DNA of 64,000 nucleotides from Burkholderia ubonensis (lineage in GTDB: Bacteria > Pseudomonadota > Gammaproteobacteria > Burkholderiales > Burkholderiaceae). The translations under genes were made by a program, and so were the position numbers. The DNA lies in assembly GCF_001718695.1 (NCBI RefSeq), contig NZ_CP013422.1:744001-808000 (forward strand). Reading direction: 5' to 3'. This document shows, one piece after another, positions 1 to 9,344 of the stretch (its first letter is position 1; each line of letters opens with the position of its first letter). Below the pieces are notes generated by a model. The model was not told the DNA's origin. It saw only the letters and a list, made by a program, of their open reading frames with translations, and ran no database searches.

Positions 1-351
1 GGCCACGCGCAGATGGTGCGGCCGCTGATCGCGCCGATGGCCGAGGCCGCGGCGGTCGGCCGCCACGGCGAGCTGCCGGAGTCGGTGCGCCAGCAGATCC
101 GCGCGCACGCCTCGGCGGCCGACAACGTCGCCGTGTTCTTCGGCGAAGACATCTTCATCGCGATCCAGTCGATCCTGCTGATCAAGGGCTTTCTCGAACA
201 GAACGGCATCTCGATCGAGCCGCTGCAGCTGTCGGTGTGGGCGATTCCGACCGCGCTCGCCGCGCTGCTGATCCATTGCGCGCGGCTCGCGCTGCTCGAC
301 CGGCGGCTGTCGCGCGGCTTCGGCGCGTTCGCGCGGGAGGGCGCGGGATGA
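1..351 (+). CDS. DUF969 family membrane protein (5' end outside window)
   Basis: The reading frame is open from the first base, so only the C-terminal 116 or so residues are seen. They contain hydrophobic stretches, including one around the segment WAIPTALAALLIHCARLALL, which fits an inner-membrane protein. The sequence resembles the DUF969 family, which is regularly encoded next to DUF979. The stop codon overlaps the start of the next gene (ATGA at 348-351), so the two are translationally coupled. The biochemical function of the family is not established; a role as one half of a two-component permease is inference from the pairing. Confidence 0.75.
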   Translation, partial: GHAQMVRPLIAPMAEAAAVGRHGELPESVRQQIRAHASAADNVAVFFGEDIFIAIQSILLIKGFLEQNGISIEPLQLSVWAIPTALAALLIHCARLALLDRRLSRGFGAFAREGAG

Positions 352-1298
352 TCGGTCTCGAACCGCTGTACTCGGTGGCCGGCGCGATGTTCGCCGCGTT
401 CGCGTGCTTCAACCTGATGGATCGCACGAACCCGCGCCGCGTCGTCAATTTCGCGTTCTGGGCCATCTATGCGCTGACGTTCCTGTTCGGCGCGCTGCTG
501 CCGCACTTCGTGACGGGCTGTCTCGCGATCGCGCTGGCGCTGATCGCCGGCTCGGGCAAGCTCGGCCGCGGCAAGTCCGACGAAGCCGGCGAGGCGGCGG
601 CCGCGCGGCGCGCGGCGAACGCGCTGCGCTTCGGCAACCGGCTGTTCCTGCCCGCGCTGCTGATTCCCGTCGTCACGCTGATCGGCACGTTCGTGCTCAG
701 GCTCGTGCCGTTCGTCGAACCGAAGAGCGTGACGCTGATTTCGCTCGTGCTCGGCACGCTCGTCGCGTTCGCCGTCGCGCTCGCGATGCTGCGCGATTCG
801 CCCGTTCATGCGCTGAAAGAGGCGCGTCACACGATGGACGCCGTCGGCTGGGCCGCGATCCTGCCGCAGATGCTCGCGGCGCTCGGCGCGCTGTTCGCGC
901 TCGCGGGCGTCGGCGGCGTGGTGTCGGGGCTCGTGCGCGACTGGGTGCCGGTCGATTCGCCGTTCGCGGTCGTTGCCGCATACACGGTCGGGATGGCGCT
1001 GTTCACGATGATCATGGGCAACGGGTTCGCGGCGTTCCCGGTGATGACGGCCGGCATCGGCCTGCCGCTGATCGTCCATCAATTTCACGGCAACCCGGCG
1101 ATCCTCGGGGCGATCGGGATGCTGAGCGGCTTCTGCGGTACGCTGGCGACGCCGATGCCCGCGAGCTTCGACATCGTGCCGGCCGCGCTGCTGGAACTGA
1201 AGGACAAGAACGGCGTGATCAAGGCGCAGTGGCCGACCGCCGTGCTGCTGCTGGCCGTCAATACGCTGCTGATGTACGCGTTCGTATTCCGCTACTGA
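348..1298 (+). CDS. DUF979 family membrane protein
   Basis: A 316-residue protein that is hydrophobic almost throughout, with about eight or nine predicted membrane segments. It begins MIGLEPLYSVAG and ends with a hydrophobic helix (AVLLLAVNTLLMYAFVF). The ATG at 348 overlaps the upstream stop codon and is preferred over upstream in-frame starts because of this ATGA coupling. The family is DUF979, the usual partner of DUF969. The pair is often found near peptidase or pyroglutamyl-peptidase genes, so transport of a small amino-acid-like compound is plausible, but nothing in the sequence proves a substrate. Confidence 0.8.
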   Translation: MIGLEPLYSVAGAMFAAFACFNLMDRTNPRRVVNFAFWAIYALTFLFGALLPHFVTGCLAIALALIAGSGKLGRGKSDEAGEAAAARRAANALRFGNRLFLPALLIPVVTLIGTFVLRLVPFVEPKSVTLISLVLGTLVAFAVALAMLRDSPVHALKEARHTMDAVGWAAILPQMLAALGALFALAGVGGVVSGLVRDWVPVDSPFAVVAAYTVGMALFTMIMGNGFAAFPVMTAGIGLPLIVHQFHGNPAILGAIGMLSGFCGTLATPMPASFDIVPAALLELKDKNGVIKAQWPTAVLLLAVNTLLMYAFVFRY

Positions 1299-1307
1299 CG
1301 AGACCCC

Positions 1308-2330
1308 ATGACCGACCGACTGACTGCCGAGCTGGCCGCGAAATTCGCGTCGCTCGCGCTCGCGCACCTGACGCGCGAATATCCGAACCGGCTCACGCAC
1401 TCGCTCGCCGGCCCGCAGGACGTGCAGGGGCCGCGCGCGCTGCATCCGATCTTCTACGGCAGCTACGACTGGCATTCGTGCGTGCACGGCTACTGGCTCG
1501 TGCTGCATCTGCTCGAACGCTACCCGACGCTGCCGGAGGCGGAGCGCATCGTCGCCGTCGTCGACGCGCATTTCACCGACGCGCACGTCGCGGGCGAGCG
1601 CGCGTATCTCGCGCTGCCGCATAACGGCGGCTTCGAGCGGCCGTACGGCTGGGCGTGGCTGCTCGCGCTCGCCGCGCAGCTCGAGCGGCTCGCGCTGAAG
1701 GGCGCGCTGCCGCAGGCCGCGCGCTGGGCGAAGGCGTTCGCGCCGCTGACCGATGCGTTCGTCGCGCGCTTCGAGGTGTTCCTGCCGAAGGCGACCTATC
1801 CGGTGCGCGTCGGCACGCATTTCAACACCGCGTTCGCGCTGGCGCTGACGCTCGAGTTCGCGCGCGACACGCAGCGCGACGGGCTTGCGGCGCTGATTGC
1901 CGACACCGCGAAGCGCTGGCATCTGAACGACGCCGCGTGCCAGGCGTGGGAGCCGTCCGGTGACGATTTCCTGTCGCCCGCGCTGATGGAGGCGGAGCTG
2001 ATGCGGCGGGTGCTCGCGCCGGCGGAATTCGATGCCTGGTTCGCGCGCTTCCTGCCCGATCTCGCGCGCGGCGAGCCGGCGACGCTGTTCTTGCCGGCGA
2101 CGGTGAGCGACCGCAGCGACGGCAAGATCGCGCATCTCGACGGCTTGAACCTGAGCCGCGCGTGGTGCCAGCGCGCGCTCGCGAACGCGCTGCCGGACGG
2201 CGATGCGCGCCGCGCGCGCTTGCTCGACGCGGCCGACCGGCACCTGGGCAGCGCGCTCGCGCATGTCACCGGCGACTACATGGGCGAGCACTGGCTCGCG
2301 ACGTTCGCGACGCTCGCGCTGGAGGCGTGA
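1308..2330 (+). CDS. DUF2891 family protein
   Basis: A 340-residue soluble protein starting 9 bases after the DUF979 gene, so it is probably the last gene of the same operon. It carries the DUF2891 hallmarks: an early SYDWHSCVHGYW segment, LPHNGGFERPYGWAWLLALA near residue 110, and GTHFNTAFAL near residue 170. The many conserved Trp, His and aromatic residues suggest an alpha/alpha-barrel fold like that of sugar-modifying enzymes, but this is only a resemblance. There is no signal peptide, so it should be cytoplasmic. Function unknown. Confidence 0.8.
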   Translation: MTDRLTAELAAKFASLALAHLTREYPNRLTHSLAGPQDVQGPRALHPIFYGSYDWHSCVHGYWLVLHLLERYPTLPEAERIVAVVDAHFTDAHVAGERAYLALPHNGGFERPYGWAWLLALAAQLERLALKGALPQAARWAKAFAPLTDAFVARFEVFLPKATYPVRVGTHFNTAFALALTLEFARDTQRDGLAALIADTAKRWHLNDAACQAWEPSGDDFLSPALMEAELMRRVLAPAEFDAWFARFLPDLARGEPATLFLPATVSDRSDGKIAHLDGLNLSRAWCQRALANALPDGDARRARLLDAADRHLGSALAHVTGDYMGEHWLATFATLALEA

Positions 2331-2738
2331 CGCGCGAGACCTCGCTGACGGCAAGGTCATGAGCGGCGGCCATACTCGCTGCTCGGGCCGTTTCTCGTTT
2401 CGCGCAAAGCGGCCATCCGCCAGTTCGCTGCATCGTCATGGACAAGCCGGCTGCGCGTGCAGGCGGCGGACGCGGTTCGGGGCAATCCTGAGCGTCAATT
2501 CGAATGCGTATGATTCGCATTTGCGTCCGCAATTCCAGGAATTGTCGCCAAATATGTAAATAGTCGATTGGTTTTTGTACTAGATCGATTGACTCGCTCG
2601 TGCACGATAGCGAGCGTCTTTGCACCGGGCGCAACACCACTTTCCATCCGCGCTTTCGCCCGGCGCGGAGGGGACTCGATACACTTTCGCCTCGATTTGA
2701 CGAGGCCCGGTCACGCGGCCGTGAGAAATGGAGACAGG
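2331..2738. other. Intergenic region upstream of the asparaginase gene
   Basis: About 400 bases without a convincing gene. The second half (roughly 2500-2600) is clearly AT-richer than its surroundings and holds the palindrome listed separately, as expected for a promoter region of the asparaginase gene. A smaller inverted repeat, AATGCG/CGCATT with a 7-base loop, lies just before it near 2506-2525. Confidence 0.5.
2530..2544. promoter_or_regulatory. Perfect 15-base palindrome, candidate operator
   Basis: CAATTCC-A-GGAATTG is a perfect inverted repeat with 7-base arms and a single central base, in AT-rich DNA about 200 bases before the asparaginase start. Its symmetry is that of a dimeric repressor site. 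Which regulator binds is unknown; the LysR gene at 3963-4937 is one candidate by proximity only. Confidence 0.35.
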
Positions 2739-3803
2739 ATGGATACGAACGGCGCGGCGGTAGTCACGTACCGCGGAAATGCGATCGAGAACACGCACGC
2801 GGCGCACGTCGCGGTGGTGGATGCGCAAGGCAGGCTGCTGTACCGGCTGGGCGACCCGTTCCGGATGACGCTCGCGCGCTCGGCGGCCAAGCCGGCGCAG
2901 GCGTTGTCCGTGCTCGAGACGGGCGGCCCCGACAGGTTCGGCTTCGACGAAGCGGACCTGGCGCTGATGTGCGCGTCGCACAGCAGCGAGGACCGCCACG
3001 TCGAGCGAACCCGCGCGATGCTGGCCAAGGTGCACGCGCAGGAATCGGACCTGCGGTGCGGCGGGCATGCGCCGCTGTCGGATGCGGTGCTGCGCTCATG
3101 GATCAGGCGCGATTACACCCCGACCGGGGTGTGCAGCAACTGCTCGGGCAAGCATGTCGGCATGCTGGCCGGCGCGCAGGCGATCGGCGCGGCGATCGCG
3201 GATTACCATCTGCCCGACCATCCGATGCAGGTGCGGGTGAAGCGCGCCGTCGCCGAAGCATGCGGGTTGCGCGACGATGAGGTCGAGTGGGCGATCGACG
3301 GCTGCAACCTGCCCACGCCGGCGTTTCCGCTCGACCGGCTCGCGCGTCTCTACGCGTCGCTCGCCGACAGCGCGGATGCGGTCGAAGCCGGCAGCGTCGC
3401 GACCACCGATCGCGTGCGCGCGCTCGCGCGCATCCATCGGGCGATGACGGCGCATCCGGAGCTGGTCGCCGGAGATGGCCGCTACTGCACGGTGCTGATG
3501 AACGCGTTCGAAGGGCAGGTGGTCGGCAAGCTCGGCGCGGATGCGTGCTACGGGCTCGGCGTGCGCGCCTGCGCACGCACGCGCGAACTCGGCGCGCAGG
3601 GCGCGCTCGGCATCTCGGTCAAGATCGAGGACGGCAACATCGACGTGCTGTACATGGTCGTCAGCGAGCTCCTGGAGCGGCTGCGGATCGGCACGGCGGC
3701 GCAGCGCGAGCAACTGGCGGCGTTCCATCGTCCGCCGATGCCGAACACGCAGGGCGTCGAGACCGGTCACGCGCGCTTCCCGTTCGAGCTGCAACCGGCC
3801 TGA
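2739..3803 (+). CDS. Asparaginase, asparaginase II family
   Basis: A 354-residue protein predicted to hydrolyse L-asparagine to aspartate and ammonia. It belongs to the asparaginase II family (Rhizobium etli AnsA type), not to the E. coli AnsA/AnsB fold. The family hallmark VCSNCSGKHVGML lies near residue 130, and an SARS-AAKPAQAL-like segment near residue 45. The ATG at 2739 is chosen because a GGAGAC ribosome site sits just upstream; the frame is open earlier but has no such site. No signal peptide, so cytoplasmic. With aspA and the AnsP-like permease downstream it completes a route asparagine -> aspartate -> fumarate. Confidence 0.88.
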   Translation: MDTNGAAVVTYRGNAIENTHAAHVAVVDAQGRLLYRLGDPFRMTLARSAAKPAQALSVLETGGPDRFGFDEADLALMCASHSSEDRHVERTRAMLAKVHAQESDLRCGGHAPLSDAVLRSWIRRDYTPTGVCSNCSGKHVGMLAGAQAIGAAIADYHLPDHPMQVRVKRAVAEACGLRDDEVEWAIDGCNLPTPAFPLDRLARLYASLADSADAVEAGSVATTDRVRALARIHRAMTAHPELVAGDGRYCTVLMNAFEGQVVGKLGADACYGLGVRACARTRELGAQGALGISVKIEDGNIDVLYMVVSELLERLRIGTAAQREQLAAFHRPPMPNTQGVETGHARFPFELQPA

Positions 3804-3962
3804 CGCGAACCGCCGCGCCGGGCGCGGAAAGCGCTCGGCCGCTGCACACGCCGTGGAGCCCGGTATCCGAACGGACCATGGCGATGTCGCTGCCGCTGAC
3901 CCTGACGCGCGCATGCCCGGCGCGACGCCGGCCATGCGATTGCACGGCCGCCGCCGCGCCGG

Positions 3963-4937
3963 TTACGCGAGCGCGTCGCGAATCTTCATCAGCTCGACCT
4001 CCGACAGCTCGCCGATGTGCGCGAGATGTTCGGCCAGAAAGTCCTTCAGCACGCGCAGCTTCGCCGAGCTGCGCCGGTTTGCCAGATACGCCATGTAGAT
4101 GAAGTCGCCGGTCAGCTTGTTCTGCAGCCGATAGCGGGGCAGGACGACCTCGAGCTGGCCGCTCGCCAGCAGATCACGCACCAGCCAGATCTCGAACTCC
4201 GCGATGCCGAGTCCCGCACGGGTGGCGTCGAGCAGCAGCTCCGAGTGGTCCGAGACCAGGTTCCCCGCCGGCAGGATGCTGTGCCGCGCGTCTGCGTCGA
4301 CCAGCTCCCAGCGCGGGTCGCCTTCGGGGTGGACGTAGCGCAGGCAATTGTGCTGCTGCAGATCCTGCGGCGTCGCCGGACGCCCGCAGCGATCGAGATA
4401 GGCGGGCGACGCGCACAGGATGCTGTCGTTGCGCGACAGCCGCTGCACGACCAGGTTGTCGAGGTAGTTCTCGCCTTCGTGGATGTCGAGGTCGAAACCG
4501 CCGGCGACCAGGTCGTTGTGGTTGTCGGTCAGCCGGACGTCGAGCTGGATCGTCGGGTACTGCGCGAGAAACGGCGCGATCAGCGGCGCGAGATGGCGCC
4601 GGCCGAACGCGACCGGCGCGGTGAGCTTGAGCGGGCCGCTGGGCCGCGCATTCAGCTCGGCGACGACGCGCAGCGTGTCGTCGAGATCCGCGATCAGCGT
4701 GACGGCCCGTTCGTGGTAGATGCTGCCGGCTTCCGTCAGCGTCACGCTGTGCGTGGAGCGGTGCAGCAGCGGCACGCCGAGTGCCTCTTCGATCGCCGAC
4801 ACCTTGCGCGCGACGGTGGACGTCGACACGCGCATCTCCTTCGCGACCGCGGAAAAACTCCCCGTTTCGACCACCCGCACGAATGCGCGCATCGCGCCGA
4901 GGTGATCGATGCCGGTGTCTCTCGCCATGGTGTTCAT
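3963..4937 (-). CDS. LysR family transcriptional regulator
   Basis: A LysR-type regulator of 324 residues. The N-terminal winged helix-turn-helix covers about residues 10-70 (MRAFVRVVETGSFSAVAKEM, then STSTVARKVSAIEEALGVPLL), and the C-terminal part is the periplasmic-binding-protein-like effector domain. It resembles the CrgA-like subgroup. The ATG at 4937 is chosen because AGGAG lies just upstream; a second ATG three codons later has poorer spacing. It is transcribed away from aspA with about 150 bases between them, the classic layout for a LysR gene controlling its divergent neighbour. The likely targets are therefore aspA and the permease gene. Confidence 0.9.
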   Translation of the reverse strand: MNTMARDTGIDHLGAMRAFVRVVETGSFSAVAKEMRVSTSTVARKVSAIEEALGVPLLHRSTHSVTLTEAGSIYHERAVTLIADLDDTLRVVAELNARPSGPLKLTAPVAFGRRHLAPLIAPFLAQYPTIQLDVRLTDNHNDLVAGGFDLDIHEGENYLDNLVVQRLSRNDSILCASPAYLDRCGRPATPQDLQQHNCLRYVHPEGDPRWELVDADARHSILPAGNLVSDHSELLLDATRAGLGIAEFEIWLVRDLLASGQLEVVLPRYRLQNKLTGDFIYMAYLANRRSSAKLRVLKDFLAEHLAHIGELSEVELMKIRDALA

Positions 4938-5088
4938 CCGTCTCCTGCTGTTGCGTTCCACGCAAAACCGCTTTCGATAATACAGAAACGAGCATCACTC
5001 TGCAAAGGCATAGAATGCGATCCCGCGCGTCGGACAGCGGTGCACGCCGCCGTTTTCGGCAGCGCAACGAGACAACAGGAGGGACACC

Positions 5089-6495
5089 ATGACGGAACGC
5101 GGCTTTCGCGTCGAAGCGGATCTATTAGGGCAGCGAAACGTGCCCGACTCGGCGTACTACGGCGTCCATACGCTTCGCGCGAAAGAGAACTTCGACATTT
5201 CCGGCCGCAGCATCGCGTCGTTTCCCTACCTGATCATCGCGCTGGCGGCCGTGAAGGAAGCGGCCGCCGACGCCAACTGCGAACTCGGGCTGCTGCCGCA
5301 GGCGTACCGCGACGCGATCGCCGCGGCGTGCGTCGAGATCCGCGAAGGCCACCTGCACGACCAGTTCGTCGTCGACATCATCCAGGGCGGCGCGGGCACG
5401 TCGACCAACATGAATGCGAACGAGGTGATCTGCAACCGGGCGCTGGAAATCATGGGGCACGCGCGCGGCGAGTATGACTATCTGCACCCGAACGAGCACG
5501 TCAATCTCGCGCAGAGCACGAACGACGTCTATCCGACCGCGCTGCGGATCGCGACGTGCTTCGCGATCGAGCATCTGCTCGAGGCGATGGCGCACCTGCG
5601 CGACGCGTTCGACGAGAAGGCCGACGCATTCGCCGGGCTCCTGAAGCTCGGGCGCACGCAGTTGCAGGACGCCGTGCCGATGACGCTCGGCCAGGAGTTC
5701 TCCACCTATGCGGTGATGCTGACGGAGGACATCGCGCGCCTGCAGGAGGCGGGCGCGCTGATTCGCGAGATCAATCTCGGCGCGACGGCGATCGGCACCG
5801 GGATCACCGCGCATCCGGACTATGCGGCCAAGGCGCTCGCGGCGCTGCGGCGCATCACCGGCGTCGACCTGAGCACCGCGCCGAACCTCATCGAGGCGAC
5901 GCAGGACTGCGGCGCGTTCGTGCAGATCTCCGGCGTGCTCAAGCGGATCGCGGTCAAGCTGTCGAAGACCTGCAACGACCTGCGGCTGCTGTCGAGCGGG
6001 CCGCGCGCCGGGCTCGGCGAGATCAACCTGCCGCCGATGCAGGCCGGCTCGTCGATCATGCCCGGCAAGGTGAATCCGGTCATCCCGGAAGTCGTCAACC
6101 AGGTGGCGTTCGAAGTGTTCGGCAACGACCTGACCGTGACCTTCGCCGCCGAAGCCGGCCAGCTTCAGCTCAACGCGTTCGAGCCGGTGATCGCGAGCGC
6201 GCTGTTCCGCAGCTTCGGCCACCTGACGGCGGCCTGCATGACGCTCGCCGACAAGTGCGTGAAGGGCATCACCGCGAACCCCGAGCGGCTGCGCGAAACC
6301 CTGGAGCGCTCGGTGGCGCTCGCGACCGCACTCAATCCGTACCTCGGCTACAAGCGCGCCACTGCCGTCGCCAAGGAGGCGCACGAGAGCGGCAAGTCGA
6401 TTCGCGAGGTCGTGCTGGAACACCGGCTGATGACCGATGCGCAACTCGACGACGCGCTGCAACCCGAAGCGCTGATCCGCCCGCGCGCTTACTGA
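5089..6495 (+). CDS. aspA: Aspartate ammonia-lyase
   Basis: A 468-residue enzyme of the fumarase/aspartase superfamily that converts L-aspartate to fumarate and ammonia in the cytoplasm. The superfamily signature GSSIMPGKVNP is intact near residue 320, with the catalytic serine in its flexible loop. GTSTNMNANEV near residue 105 and HVNLAQSTNDVYPTALR near residue 140 are the other conserved regions. Length equals that of typical aspartases. A strong ribosome site (ACAGGAGGGACACC) precedes the ATG. The permease gene follows after 99 bases, and the divergent LysR gene probably regulates both. Class II fumarase is the main alternative, but the N-terminal EADLLGQRNVPDSAYYGVHT favours aspartase. 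Confidence 0.93.
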   Translation: MTERGFRVEADLLGQRNVPDSAYYGVHTLRAKENFDISGRSIASFPYLIIALAAVKEAAADANCELGLLPQAYRDAIAAACVEIREGHLHDQFVVDIIQGGAGTSTNMNANEVICNRALEIMGHARGEYDYLHPNEHVNLAQSTNDVYPTALRIATCFAIEHLLEAMAHLRDAFDEKADAFAGLLKLGRTQLQDAVPMTLGQEFSTYAVMLTEDIARLQEAGALIREINLGATAIGTGITAHPDYAAKALAALRRITGVDLSTAPNLIEATQDCGAFVQISGVLKRIAVKLSKTCNDLRLLSSGPRAGLGEINLPPMQAGSSIMPGKVNPVIPEVVNQVAFEVFGNDLTVTFAAEAGQLQLNAFEPVIASALFRSFGHLTAACMTLADKCVKGITANPERLRETLERSVALATALNPYLGYKRATAVAKEAHESGKSIREVVLEHRLMTDAQLDDALQPEALIRPRAY

Positions 6496-6594
6496 TTTCG
6501 GCCACGCGGCGCCGGCGCCTGCCGCCGGCCGCCCGCGCGCCGTTCCCGCGGCGCCGCGTCGGCGGCGCGACACATCAAGAAACGGAGACACACC

Positions 6595-8106
6595 ATGAAG
6601 CACGTCAGCGAGCGCGCGCCGGCCAAGACCGGCGGCGCGCAACCCCGCGATGCCGAGCGCGACGCGATGTTCGCGTCGCACGAGGCCGGCTATGAACAGA
6701 AGCTCAAGCCGCGCCACGTGCAGATGATCGCGATGGGCGGCGCGATCGGGACCGGGCTGTTCCTCGGCGCCGGCGGCCGCCTGCAGCACGCGGGGCCCGC
6801 GCTGGCGCTCGTCTATCTCGTCTGCGGGATCTTTGCATTCCTGATCATGCGCGCGCTCGGCGAGCTCGTGATGCATCGCCCGACCAGCGGCAGCTTCGTG
6901 TCCTACGCGCGGGAATTCATGGGCGAGCGGGCGTCGTTCGTCGCGGGCTGGATGTACTACCTGAACTGGGCGACCACCGGCATCGTCGACATCACGGCGG
7001 TCGCGATCTACATGAAGTACTGGGCGGTGTTCTCGGACGTGCCGCAATGGGTGTTCGCGCTCGGCGCGCTCGCGATCGTGTCGACGGTGAACATGATCGG
7101 CGTGAAGATGTTCGGCGAAATGGAGTTCTGGTTCTCGCTCGTCAAGGTCGGGACGCTCGCGCTGTTCCTCGCGGTCGGCGCGGTGTTTCTCGCGAGCGGC
7201 CATCCGGTCGCCGGGCAGATGCCGGGCCTGCATCTGGTCGCCGATCACGGCGGGATCTTTCCGCACGGGCTCCTGCCGGCGGTGCTGATCGTGCAGGGCG
7301 TCGTGTTCGCGTACGCGAGCATCGAGCTCGTCGGGGTCGCGGCGGGCGAGACCGCCGATGCGCGCAAGGTGCTGCCGAAGGCGATCAACAGCGTGATGTG
7401 GCGCATCGCGCTGTTCTACGTGGGCTCGGTCGTGCTGCTGGTCACGCTGCTGCCGTGGTCCGCCTACAGCGCGCACGAAAGCCCGTTCGTGACCTTCTTC
7501 GGCAAGCTCGGCGTGCCTTACGTCAGCACCGTGATGAACGTCGTGGTGCTCACGGCCGCGATGTCGAGCCTGAACTCCGGGCTCTATTCGATGGGGCGCG
7601 TGCTGCGCGCGATGGCGATGGGCGGGTCCGCGCCCCGGTTCGTTTCCAGGATGAGCGCGCGCGGCGTGCCTTACGGCGGCATCCTGTTTACGGTCGCGAT
7701 CAACGCGATCGGCGTGCCGCTGAACTACATCGTGCCGGCGCAGGCGTTCGAGATCGTGCTGAACATGGCGTCGCTCGGCATCATCGCGACGTGGGGCTTC
7801 ATCGTGGTGTGCCAGATCCTGTTCCGCCGCAAGGTCCGGCGCGGCGAGCTGAGCGACGTTCCGTTCCGGATGCCCGGCGCGCCGTTCACGTCCTGGCTCA
7901 CGCTCGCGTTCCTGCTCGCGGTGCTGGTCCTGATGGCGTTCGACTATCCGGGCGGCACCTGGACCATCGCGATGATTCCGGTCGTCGCGCTCGCGCTGAC
8001 GGTCGGCTGGCGTCTGGCGAAGCGCGGCTCGGCGCGCGATGCCGCTGCTGCGGCCGCGGCCCAGGCTGCCTCGCCGATCGCCGCCGATCCCGCGGGCAGC
8101 GTCTGA
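6595..8106 (+). CDS. Amino acid permease, probably for asparagine (AnsP-like)
   Basis: A 503-residue inner-membrane transporter of the amino acid-polyamine-organocation superfamily with about 12 membrane helices. The family signature is seen at the start of the core: QMIAMGGAIGTGLFLGAGG near residue 42, and RALGELVMHRPTSGSFVSYA near residue 87. The sequence is closest in pattern to AnsP/GabP-type permeases. The soluble N-terminus and an Ala-rich C-terminal tail are variable. A GGAGACACACC ribosome site precedes the start. Its place next to aspA, with asparaginase nearby, makes asparagine or aspartate the likely substrate; this is contextual inference. Confidence 0.85.
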   Translation: MKHVSERAPAKTGGAQPRDAERDAMFASHEAGYEQKLKPRHVQMIAMGGAIGTGLFLGAGGRLQHAGPALALVYLVCGIFAFLIMRALGELVMHRPTSGSFVSYAREFMGERASFVAGWMYYLNWATTGIVDITAVAIYMKYWAVFSDVPQWVFALGALAIVSTVNMIGVKMFGEMEFWFSLVKVGTLALFLAVGAVFLASGHPVAGQMPGLHLVADHGGIFPHGLLPAVLIVQGVVFAYASIELVGVAAGETADARKVLPKAINSVMWRIALFYVGSVVLLVTLLPWSAYSAHESPFVTFFGKLGVPYVSTVMNVVVLTAAMSSLNSGLYSMGRVLRAMAMGGSAPRFVSRMSARGVPYGGILFTVAINAIGVPLNYIVPAQAFEIVLNMASLGIIATWGFIVVCQILFRRKVRRGELSDVPFRMPGAPFTSWLTLAFLLAVLVLMAFDYPGGTWTIAMIPVVALALTVGWRLAKRGSARDAAAAAAAQAASPIAADPAGSV

Positions 8107-8149
8107 CGATGCCGGCCGCGCGCGCCGGCGCCCGGCCGGCCCACCGCGC

Positions 8150-8839
8150 TCAGTTCAAGCCGAACCGCGCACCGATCCATTGGCTGAAATCGGCCGCCAT
8201 CTGCGCGGTGAGTTCGTGGCCGGCGTCGTAGCGCCACGTGTCGTGCGCGACGCCGAGCGCCGTCAGCTTCGCGTCGGCCGTGTCGGCCCATGCGAGCGGC
8301 AGCTTGTCGTCGAAGCGGCCGTGCATCACCAGCGCGTGCAGCGGCTTCAACGCGTCGCGCGGTGCGATCAGCGGATCGATTTCCGGCAGGATGCGCCCGC
8401 ACAGCACCGCGAACGCGGCGACGTCGGCCGGCGACGTGAGCGCGACGCTCGCGCTCATGATGCCGCCCTGGCTGAAGCCGGCGATCGCGACGGGCAACGC
8501 GGCGGCTTGCTGCGCGGCGTCGCGCGCGCGTAGCGCGCGCAGCAGCGCGATCAGCTTCAGGCGGCTCGCATCGGCGCGGGCCGCGTCGATTTCCGGGCCG
8601 TTCGGGCCGAAGCGCACCGGAAACCATGCATGCTGGCCTGGCCCGAACGCCAGCGGCGCGCGCAGGAACGCGATTTCGATGCGCGGGTCGATCGTATCGG
8701 CCAGGTTCAGCAGATTGGTTTCGTTGCCGCCGACGCCGTGCAGCAGCAACAGGCGGCCCGCCGGGCGGCCGACGGCCGCGCGCAGCCGGTAGTGGAGGCC
8801 CGATTCGGGGTCGGTGGTCAGCTGGGCAACGTCGGTCAT
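8150..8839 (-). CDS. Alpha/beta-hydrolase, carboxylesterase/phospholipase family (YpfH-like)
   Basis: A 229-residue serine hydrolase. The nucleophile motif GFSQGG lies near residue 120, after the strand LPVAIAG. The acidic residue is probably in HGRFDDKLPL near residue 175, and the histidine in DAGHELT near residue 210, giving a complete catalytic triad. An oxyanion-loop segment LLHGVGGNE is near residue 35. There is no signal peptide, so it is cytoplasmic. The natural substrate is not deducible; relatives hydrolyse short-chain esters. It is convergent with the permease gene and not part of its operon. Confidence 0.85.
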   Translation of the reverse strand: MTDVAQLTTDPESGLHYRLRAAVGRPAGRLLLLHGVGGNETNLLNLADTIDPRIEIAFLRAPLAFGPGQHAWFPVRFGPNGPEIDAARADASRLKLIALLRALRARDAAQQAAALPVAIAGFSQGGIMSASVALTSPADVAAFAVLCGRILPEIDPLIAPRDALKPLHALVMHGRFDDKLPLAWADTADAKLTALGVAHDTWRYDAGHELTAQMAADFSQWIGARFGLN

Positions 8840-9344
8840 CGCGTGGGTCCGGTAGCGAAACGATCCGACAGTCTATGCCGCGCAGCCGGCAGAGTGAACC
8901 GCCGGATGGTGATTGATCCTTTCCCGACAGGAATGAATGCCGTCCGGCATCGCGGCCGGCGCTGCGTCGCGCGTATTGCGAATCAGCCACCGGAAAACTG
9001 CCGCCAAATGTCCGGCCGGCAGCCAGCCGACCTCGACGATTTGCAGGCGTTCTGCCGGAATCGACACCATTTCAATCGCCGGATTACGAATGGAAAGCGC
9101 ATATCCGAATTCGTCCGTCGCCGCGCTGAAAGGAGATGGCGAACCCTTGCCGGACAACGATTAACGGCCGATTCCGTCGGAACTTTAGGAATTCGGCTGC
9201 GCAATTAATCATTGCAATTTCATCAACGATCCATTGATTTCCGGTCATCGGACCGTCATACACCATCCCCGATAATTCGCCGCTCATATTCTTTCAATAG
9301 ACCAGAGGGCGATTGAAGCCGGATCGCTACGGGGAACTGTACAC
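8840..9344. other. Intergenic region before the signalling operon
   Basis: About 500 bases between the esterase and the signalling kinase gene, with no convincing gene. The part from about 9160 to 9310 is AT-rich and probably holds the promoter of the signalling operon. A small inverted repeat, CGGTC-ATCG-GACCG, lies near 9242-9255. A GGGGAA ribosome site precedes the kinase start. Confidence 0.45.

Noticed and set aside
5125..7476. A 783-residue minus-strand frame across aspA and the permease gene
   Set aside because: Both plus-strand genes are unmistakable. The minus frame has no start context or family pattern.
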